From Topomyia yanbarensis (lineage: Eukaryota; Arthropoda; Insecta; Diptera; Culicidae): DNA of 64,000 nucleotides. The notes beneath the pieces are model-generated. The model searched no databases and was not told the origin of the DNA. It worked only from the letters and a program-made list of their open reading frames with translations. A program made the translations under genes and the position numbers. Within the stretch, counting starts at the first letter, position 1. The number at the start of each line of letters is the position of its first letter. The stretch lies in contig NC_080672.1 in the NCBI RefSeq assembly GCF_030247195.1, positions 82,582,113 through 82,646,112 on the forward strand, written 5' to 3'. Positions 57,425-64,000 of the stretch are shown here, piece by piece.

Positions 57425-57865
57425 AAACGTCTAATGACGTAACTTTTATTCAAAACGACATATCTACAACCCAGTTAAACTCGTTCCGAAACCAGTTCGG
57501 ATTTCTGAATGGAGTCAGTATGGATTCCAAATCAAATGCAACAAGCGATTCCGACTCAATCGGTTTCAGAATCGGTTGTTGCATTTGATTTGGAATTCCA
57601 TTCAGGATTCGGAATCAAATTCCGAATGGTTTGACCGGGAATGAGTGACTCTCTTTGTTTACTTTCTCTTTCGATTTTTACGGCGTCTCTATAGAACTTT
57701 TCACTTATTTTACAGTACAGATCGAAAGATGGTGGTTTTGACTAGCATATTATGCAAAAAGTTGAGGGATAAATGTTAAAGCGACCGAATTATTAACAGA
57801 AGAGAAAGTAAACAAAGAGAGTCACTCATTGTAGAAATCGTTTTGAATAAAAGGTCTAGATGTTT
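57425..57865. repeat. Nested palindromic element
   Basis: The outer arms ('cttttattcaaaacgacata', 'tctacaa' at the left; 'ttgtagaaatcgttttgaat', 'aaaaggtctagatg' at the right) are inverted copies. Inside, 'ggattccaaatcaaatgcaa' is mirrored by 'ttgcatttgatttggaattc' within 57,520-57,600. A separate MITE follows at 57,641. Confidence 0.65.
57641..57830. mobile_element. 190-bp MITE with about 30-bp perfect inverted ends
   Basis: ATGAGTGACTCTCTTTGTTT starts the element, and its exact reverse complement ends it at 57830. The identity extends through the following 'actttctctt'. The interior is unpaired. A TSD is not evident. It sits inside the outer palindrome. Confidence 0.8.
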
Positions 57866-58965
57866 CATCTGTAGTGAAGATGGTCTGTCGTGATTTTAAA
57901 GATTTTTGAGTGAATCTTGGAAGAATTACTGTATCGTAGAATCTGTCGGGAAGTGTCAATTTGAACAACAATCGCTGTAATATTTTAATTCTTGCCGAAG
58001 TGATCGTTTATTGTCGAGATATGTGGAAATGAAAAACAAAAGAGGAACTCTGGTCAAAGAACGTTACTTTTAATCTTTTCGTATTAGTCCGAGTTTTTGG
58101 AATATTTACATACAGTTTTCATAGCATAGCCTTGCGAAAGTCACCTCCATCAGATGCCATCATATCAGACATTCAATAATGATAATTTTCGATAGATTGT
58201 GCCAGGCAAATAAAATCATTTTGCAGAACAATCTACAACAATTAGTGTTTATGGATAATGGCAAAATCAAGATTCGACTGCACGATATGGCATCTCGAGC
58301 TTGCGATATGGTTTTTAAAAGTGTCGCTGTACAGAAAAGTGGAATCGTTACAAAGGACACATGAAAAAAAACTAATTATTCCTAGATATTTCAATGGTGA
58401 TTACGCGTTAAGATTGTGTTCGTCCTACCTGGTCCGACATTACAAAACACGACAGTATAATTCTATAAACCACGCTTTGCAGTTATTAATGACAGATTCC
58501 TACTTCAAAATTCTATGATTCTGCATTCAGATCCTCTAATCAAATTGGATATTTTAATTTAAATTCGAAACCTAATCAGTAATCATTTTGAATTCAATGT
58601 TCTAAGCAACATAACTGTTATAATTTGGTAAGTTCATTTCGATCGGACTGTCTAATTTTCTACAGAAACCCATATAATTTCTAAGAACCTTCCTGCATGG
58701 CAAAAAATTTCAGTTCATTGTGAACATGACGAATGCTAAACAGAAGATTTTTTTCTGAATTTTTAAAAGCATAATGCGAAGAACGAAACGATGTCTCGGA
58801 ATGGTCGAACTAGACTTTGATGGTAAACTAAATATATTTTGGTTCCATAAATACTAACTGCAAATCAAATAACAAATGTACATGGAGGAAACCAATCAGT
58901 ACACTAACACAGAAACTCTGACTTATAATTTCTGTGCTCCATCAATTACATTGAATTCAGAAAAT
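57866..58965. other. AT-rich non-coding, nothing recognised
   Basis: Short frames around 58,160-58,520 overlap on both strands and carry no domain. Confidence 0.4.
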
Positions 58966-58967
58966 AT

Positions 58968-59078
58968 TTCGATTATAGAGGTTTTAACATTGGGGTCATT
59001 TGCTTCTTTTTTCGTGGTAGAAGAATCGCTTTTGAAAAAACTCTAACCCTGTGTGCGGGGTTGGGAATCGAACCAACT
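58968..59078 (-). mobile_element. SINE fragment, same family as 34.06 kb
   Basis: The minus strand has a perfect B box GGTTCGATTCC (59064-59074), then the body 'aaccccgcacacagggttag' and the tail 'cctctataatcgaaat'. Sequence upstream of the B box is missing, so the head is truncated. Confidence 0.7.
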
Positions 59079-59084
59079 TTAGTT

Positions 59085-59300
59085 TTCTAACTTTTGAGAA
59101 GAAATGTGTACGAATTTTTCCTAGCCCACAGTTGGTCAGCTTATGTATGATGCTGTAGTGGATGCTTTTTCTTAGCAGTAGTTCCCGAACAGAGTTTCCC
59201 ATAGAGTTACCGAACTGACACCTGGCGATCTGATTGACATAGGTGCAACACGTAGTCTGAGCATAAAGAGAATCATACTGCAGGGTCACGAATCAAAGCA
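59085..59300 (-). pseudogene. Unrecognised decayed coding-like block, copy 1
   Basis: The minus-strand frame at 58,996-59,289 contains AQTTCCTYVNQIARCQ followed by RKSIHYSIIHK. The homologous block at 60.05-60.26 kb keeps AQTTLCTYDNQIVTYQ and KKSIHHKN in the matching frame. Conservation is at least as visible in protein as in DNA, hinting at a once-coding segment. I do not recognise the family. The two blocks could equally be copies of one non-coding repeat. Confidence 0.35.
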
Positions 59301-59475
59301 CTTATAATTAGCCAGTGCTCGGTTCTAGAACGCTGTAGAAGAAAATGATCCGCTAGACCATGGATATACACCTTTTTCAGAGTTGGTGCAACATATATCC
59401 GAAGACAATATGTTTCGGGTTTAGAGCTTATATTGTTCCATTAGAAAATTCAGAGGACATTAGAAAATTTTGTCT

Positions 59476-59645
59476 GGCTCAAATCCAGTCTAGTTCCCTT
59501 ACCCGGGCCCTGAAGATCTAAATGCGAGGTAAGATTCTAGTTCTTGGTTCTGCTCTTGCGCCTATATCCCAGAATATCGTCGAAATAACAAATAGTCGGT
59601 CTGACAAGATCTAGAAATAAACTTAAACAGATACTAAAGACTAGC
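59476..59645 (+). repeat. Paralogous empty site of the 53.2-kb SINE insertion
   Basis: 'ggctcaaatccagtctagtt', 'cctgaagatctaaatgcgag' and 'gtaagattctagttcttggt' run continuously. At 53.15-53.83 kb the same run is split by the SINE and its 26-bp duplication. Confidence 0.65.
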
Positions 59646-60045
59646 TCAAGATGATCCATTTAAAATTACCTTTGAATTTCAAGGTTAACCAGTATATTCT
59701 GGATTTTGACAGCTAACCTCAGGTTTGGTTTCGTCGAATATAACAAATTAGTATTGAAAAAATAATGGCATTTTCAATAAATGATGTGATGACTTCCATT
59801 TGAAAATATATTTTGTTTTGTTCATTTCGATGTTTTTTATATTTGCAGAATTCCAATTTCAATTTCGCAGCCGTTAATCTCCGATTAAATAAATAGATCA
59901 TGGCAAGATGAATTGCCTGCGACTTTGATGCGATTCAATTTCATAATCAAAATTTTTGCAAAACGTTTTCAGAAAAATGAAAAAAAATCTTGGAAAAAAA
60001 CGATTAATCCAATCTTGTTGGAACCATATTAGAAAAATTTAAACC
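59646..60045. other. AT-rich non-coding, nothing recognised
   Basis: No motifs or ends are visible. Confidence 0.4.
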
Positions 60046-60047
60046 AG

Positions 60048-60260
60048 TTAGCGGTTTAGCCAAAGATGCTTCAAATGTACGTTCTTGTGGTGAATGCTCT
60101 TTTTCTTTGCAGTTTCCAAGCAGCGTTTTACGTAGAGTGATATCTGTTTAAAGAGCTGATACGTGACAATCTGATTGTCGTACGTACAGAGCGTGGTCTG
60201 AGCACCAAGTGCGCCATCGTGTAGGATCACGAAGAATTCTATTAGCATTAGTCGGCTGGC
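60048..60260 (-). pseudogene. Unrecognised decayed coding-like block, copy 2
   Basis: The minus-strand frame has HDGALGAQTTLCTYDNQI and then AKKKSIHHKN. It is paralogous to 59,085-59,300, about 970 bp away in the same orientation. No conserved domain is known to me. Flanks after about 60,330 ('ttttagaagaaaatacgctt') also match copy 1 ('tgtagaagaaaatgatccgc' at about 59,336). Confidence 0.35.
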
Positions 60261-60519
60261 TTTTTAAATAACCTGTTAAAGCACGAATATATGACTCTTT
60301 TGGCGATGCTTCCTCATCTTTCCTAGGTAGTTTTAGAAGAAAATACGCTTTGGGCTGTTGGACATTGAAGCTGGCATTATATCACCAAAAGGTTCTTAGA
60401 AGAGTGGCAACCTTTACCTTATATAGCGGTACTCCAGACAACAATATTCAGTCAAGTAATTTATTTTGATCCCACCATGAATCGAATAAAAGGAACTTGT
60501 TTAAGAACTATGACGTCAT

Positions 60520-60600
60520 GCAATATAATTGGATTAAAACGTTTTGCGCGTTAAGGGCACAAGACCTAATATAAATTAAGTTTTGCTTTTTGACATTAAA
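60520..60600 (-). repeat. Repeat family U3, inverted fragment
   Basis: 'aaaacgttttgcgcgttaag', 'ggcacaagacctaatataaa' and 'ttaagttttgctttt' are the exact reverse complement of 62,605-62,655. Confidence 0.7.
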
Positions 60601-60915
60601 AATGTCTTACTCCACTATCTGGGGCTAGGTGTCATTCTAAAATCTAAACTATCTCCCATGTAACGAAACTATGTAAGGTTTGCACGCTTATAACTCCGAT
60701 ATTACTAGATGGATTTTAATCATTCATACACCAACCGATTCAGAAACACCTAACTTAAATATTGGTAATAATTTAATATCTCCCCAATAAAAGTAGACTT
60801 TTAAAAATTGGTAAAATTAAAAAGTTCACGAAAAACGGGAAAATTACCATTCGTGAGGCAGATTTCCCAGACACAGCCGTCATTAGAGGGTAGGTTAGTG
60901 GCTCAATCACACACG
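60601..60915. other. Non-coding, nothing recognised
   Basis: AT-rich, with no recognised element. Confidence 0.4.
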
Positions 60916-60917
60916 AA

Positions 60918-61220
60918 AAGTCATAAATAGAAGCAACGCATGTCCGTTTAAATCAGTTGTTGCTCTTATCCCATATGAGCAACATCTTCTCCGGGCGATG
61001 CAATAAGCGCTATCGATTTTCGGCAACGTTGGCATTTGCACACACTCGCACCTAAGTGACTAAACCATATACGGTTAGTTTATAAATAGAGGTGACGCGT
61101 ACCCGTTTGAATCAGTTTTTGTTCTTATGTCGAACGGGTAAGATCGTGGTTGCAGCGTCTGGGCACTACAGTAAGCGGTAGACGCTATGCATTTTCGGCA
61201 GCGGTGGCCGTGTGCGGATT
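60918..61220 (+). promoter_or_regulatory. Duplicated TATA-initiator core-promoter-like unit, 159-bp period
   Basis: Copy 2 has TATAAATAG at 61081 and an arthropod-type initiator (TCAGTT) with its A at 61114, 33 bp downstream. At +18 to +27 lies CGAACGGGTA, matching the motif ten element at 7 of 10 positions. AGATCG at +28 to +33 resembles a DPE at 5 of 6. Copy 1 has CATAAATAG at 60922 and TCAGTT with its A at 60955, the same spacing, but weaker downstream matches. Downstream 'cgctatgcattttcggcagc' against 'cgctatcgattttcggcaac' shows the duplication continues. The transcript it would drive is unknown. It could be the 5' end of a retroelement. Confidence 0.5.
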
Positions 61221-61530
61221 TTTCGGGTACCAGCACGGTGTCACAGAATGATTTGCAAAGTGGGTGGGTGGGGTGTTTTGGATTTAATTCAATACGGTGT
61301 GTGCTGCTTAAGAGTGTTGCATTTGAATAAAATATATTTATTTTTATGCATGCGTGTGCGTTGTAACTTGTTAATCCATGTTTACGGCGCCTTGAAGCTG
61401 CGTAGGGTAAAGAGCCCATTGGTTTTCATATGTTTCATATTTCGGTTATGTTTTTTTTCAGTAAGGCATCTGACAACGTGCTTCTGTAGTTATTGCACTG
61501 TTCAGCAGCGTAGTATTTTATATAGGAGAG
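61221..61530. other. Non-coding, nothing recognised
   Basis: A plus-strand frame (61,212-61,595) is open but has no domain and runs into a MITE end. Confidence 0.35.
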
Positions 61531-61532
61531 TA

Positions 61533-61620
61533 CACTCAGGTTTTTTTACGCGGATTATGAAATTTACGAGGTTTTCATTTACGCGTCTTTTTTGAAATTT
61601 ACGCGGTTTTTGTTTTCTAA
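61533..61620 (+). mobile_element. Truncated copy of the minisatellite MITE
   Basis: CACTCAGGTTTTTTTACGCG after TA, then 'aaatttacgaggttttcatt' and 'tgaaatttacgcggtttttg', matching the termini and unit at 40.7 kb. The far end is missing. Confidence 0.65.
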
Positions 61621-62589
61621 TTTCAAACACTTTTGTTTCGTACTGCACACAACGGAAAATTTTAAAACAGAACTTACCGTCCCAGCAGCAGTTTAAGCGG
61701 GTGTTCTTTTTCGATTCAAATTCAAGCGATATCTTAAGCGTTACTGGACTTAAAATTGTTTTCCCAGTTTATCCAGTCAGAGTATCTGTCCTACCCTATG
61801 AATTTAAAACACAGTTCTAATTGCGTTTTAAAGTGTACAACAAATAGAACGGTTGAGTGTACTAATTTAAATTTTAAAATAAATCCGCTTTAAATTATGA
61901 AACAAACCGCTGTACTGAAGATATAATTATGTCAGTCCTATTACCAGGCAGAATTGGTTTAATAATACAATGTTTACACTACAGAGTTATAACATGTTTT
62001 AATAATTAGCAACAAGAAAAATGTCACCAAGATAGCATAAAAACCCGTTTTAACTGGTAGTGCGAACATTGCATAACAACGTAATTTATCAAATAATTTC
62101 ATTTTTTCCACCACTAATCGATCAAGAAATACTTAACCTTAAGATTGTTTACTTAAGTTCATTAGTACATTATTGAAAATTTAAATGGAAAATGAAATTT
62201 CATATTTCATGGAGAATCTGTATATTTCCGTTGGCGGGCGTGGGCTTCCTCATCACAGTTCTCAATATGGAACTCTTCTTTTGAATATATTTTCTGGGCA
62301 GACCAGCCTATTTTGACTAGATGGATCAGCCAAATAATGCCAATCACATAGTGAGATACTTGATTAATTGTAATAATAGATTACCGTTAAATGACCTTCA
62401 ATAAATTATGTTTTAATGGGGAGGGTATATAGCAAATTGTAACATATGAAAACAGGCGAGTGAGCAAGAACGTGAGTCGATATGTGTGTTAGATAAAATT
62501 CATTTGCACGCTCTTGAAAAAAGCTACATTTTTAATGTCACCGTGGTCGTGTCCTGTACACAACCCTTTAATTTTTTAATATAATTCGA
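61621..62589. other. AT-rich non-coding, nothing recognised
   Basis: No recognised features. Confidence 0.4.
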
Positions 62590-62940
62590 AACACAAAAAA
62601 GCAAAACTTAATTTATATTAGGTCTTGTGCCCTTAACGCGCAAAACGTTTTAGTCCAATGATATTGCATAATACCAGGCGATTGGTTTCTTGAACCAAAA
62701 GACAAGAGTTCGTCTTCGCTTTCTCGTCAGCAAACCAGAGCTATATTTGCTTCCCGGGACATCACTCGGGATATGTGGCTTTAGGTGTTCACATATGTCG
62801 TGTGAACTGTTTGGAATTTTTTGTGTCTAACTAGTGCTAATTTGGGTACTAGTTCATATGCATCATCTAACTAGACACCCAGATGGTGCTAGTTACTGAC
62901 GAGATGAATTCGAAACACAAAAAAGCAAAACTTAACTATG
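62590..62940 (+). repeat. Repeat family U3, best preserved copy
   Basis: Bounded at both ends by 'attcgaaacacaaaaaagca' (about 62,583 and 62,908). This short direct duplication suggests an insertion unit. Between are 'ggtcttgtgcccttaacgcg', 'cttcccgggacatcactcgg' and 'ctaactagacacccagatgg'. Confidence 0.6.
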
Positions 62941-63039
62941 ACATCGCTTACGAAAAAATTTATAAAAAAATTCACTGAATAATTGTTTCTATATCGACCT
63001 CCTGATACCTAAAAAGGTCATGAAGAATTCTTGAATCTG

Positions 63040-63500
63040 TTATCATTATCTACATTTTAACGACATTCAATTAGCTAGAGATTACTGGGTAGGGAAGTTA
63101 TGAAAATTAGAGCCATAGTACAACTCAAGTGAGAGCAAGGATGTGAAGTATACAGATCGGAAAACTAGAAGTGGCAGGGTCATTAGAATAGGCTTAATAT
63201 CTTACGGGCTTAACTTTTGTCTTCTGCTGATGAGGGTCGAACTTAGGCAGCATAACTACGAATCACTCGAGCTTACCTGCATGTCCCATAGGCATAGACA
63301 GACTTGTCCATCTTTACCGTGGGAACCGACAAAAGAAAAGCCACGTAAGATCACCACTGAAAACCTGTCGACGATTAGCATCAATCAATGATGATTGCTG
63401 CTGTACATCTCTGTTTGCCTTTCGAATGCCGGGATAGATTTAATAGTAATCTCTAGCTAAGCGAATGTCGTTAAAATGTAAAAAAGAAAATGTGACTAAC
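63040..63500 (+). mobile_element. Repeat family U2, copy 3 with inverted ends
   Basis: 'attttaacgacattcaattagc' at the left (about 63,054) is mirrored by 'gctaagcgaatgtcgttaaaat' at the right (about 63,457), so the family has inverted termini and is probably a MITE. The body matches 17.8 and 44.1 kb. Frames inside are not conserved as protein. Confidence 0.55.
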
Positions 63501-64000
63501 ATAGTCAAAATAAAAAAAGGAAAAAAGTTATCATTATCATCATCGTGGACAAACAATCCGGATGTTTCGAATCAGGACCAAATCTACGGAACGTGCCAGA
63601 ATTTATGTTTTGGGCGTGAAGCTTGCCTGCTCTTGAACCGCCAGTCATCTGGTGCGCTCGCCGCCCGCACAACTTCCGCAATTGCTTATCGGAAACATCT
63701 TTCAGGTTTTGTACTTCATATATCCTTAACTGGTCTCTCAGCTGGCATTCGCGTGACATGACCAGTCGGTAGTAATATGCCGTGCATTATCGGCCTTTCG
63801 ATTCAGGCGCAGAATTATTTTCTCAAACACACCGAACACTCGATAGCTTGTCTCCTTCACCTACAGCATTTCATGGCCGCATAGAACAACAGGGAGTATC
63901 AGTGATTTGTAAAGAGCAAGTTTAGTGAGCGTCCGTAGACTACGGGACCTTAGCTGACTACGCGAATTCTACAAAGTCCAACACGCCTTTTCACCTGGCA
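63501..64000. other. Non-coding, nothing recognised, window edge
   Basis: Overlapping frames on both strands at 63,465-63,761 carry no domain. Sequence is cut by the window end. Confidence 0.35.

Overview
The window reads as non-genic insect DNA, most probably from a culicine mosquito (Aedes-like). The grounds are an AT-rich background packed with nested transposons, tRNA-derived SINEs whose body I recall from Aedes, a minisatellite MITE ending CACTCAGGTTTTTTTACGCGG, and a dispersed fragment at the left edge ending ATGAGAAAGGCAAAAAC. Species assignment is inference. I found no host protein gene, rRNA, intact tRNA or CRISPR array. The only recognisable proteins belong to transposable elements.

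Left half (1-36 kb). Most of this is decayed repeat. The dominant item is an unnamed repeat family, called family S here: a leader followed by tandem units of about 450-490 bp. It occurs at five loci: 5.8-8.2, 16.2-16.8, 23.7-28.7 (split), 29.3-31.7 and, inverted, 55.2-56.8 kb. Four hAT-like elements sit inside it, three with perfect 8-bp target-site duplications (TSDs). A decayed LINE endonuclease/linker lies near 9.2-9.9 kb. Fold-back elements, small tandem duplications and SINE relics fill much of the rest. Several GC-richer blocks (13.3, 20.7, 35.2, 41.7 and 52.3 kb) hold no recognisable exon.

Centre (36.0-40.2 kb). A 4,199-bp Transib (RAG1-like) DNA transposon is bounded by perfect CATTT 5-bp TSDs. 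Its termini begin CACAGTG, the same sequence as the V(D)J recombination signal heptamer. The minus-strand transposase has three exons and about 648 codons. It keeps the DDE residues and the CxxC/HxxxxH zinc ligands and is broken by one in-frame TAA. Its left terminus has been replaced by an inverted copy of its own right (5') end, about 914 bp including the start codon. A diverged older terminus is stranded just inside.

Right half (40-64 kb). In order: a minisatellite inside TA-flanked inverted repeats (40.7-41.2 kb); a 2.5-kb element with a near-perfect 9-bp TSD and inverted subterminal arrays of a 16-bp motif (42.8-45.3 kb), itself hosting a piggyBac-like MITE; and a 5'-truncated non-LTR retrotransposon (46.1-50.4 kb, 16-bp TSD). 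That LINE is split by a second, non-autonomous CACAGTG element with about 760-bp arms and a perfect CGTCA TSD. Further right are two SINEs, one with a paralogous empty site, the inverted family S locus, nested palindromes, and a duplicated TATA-initiator promoter-like unit near 61 kb.
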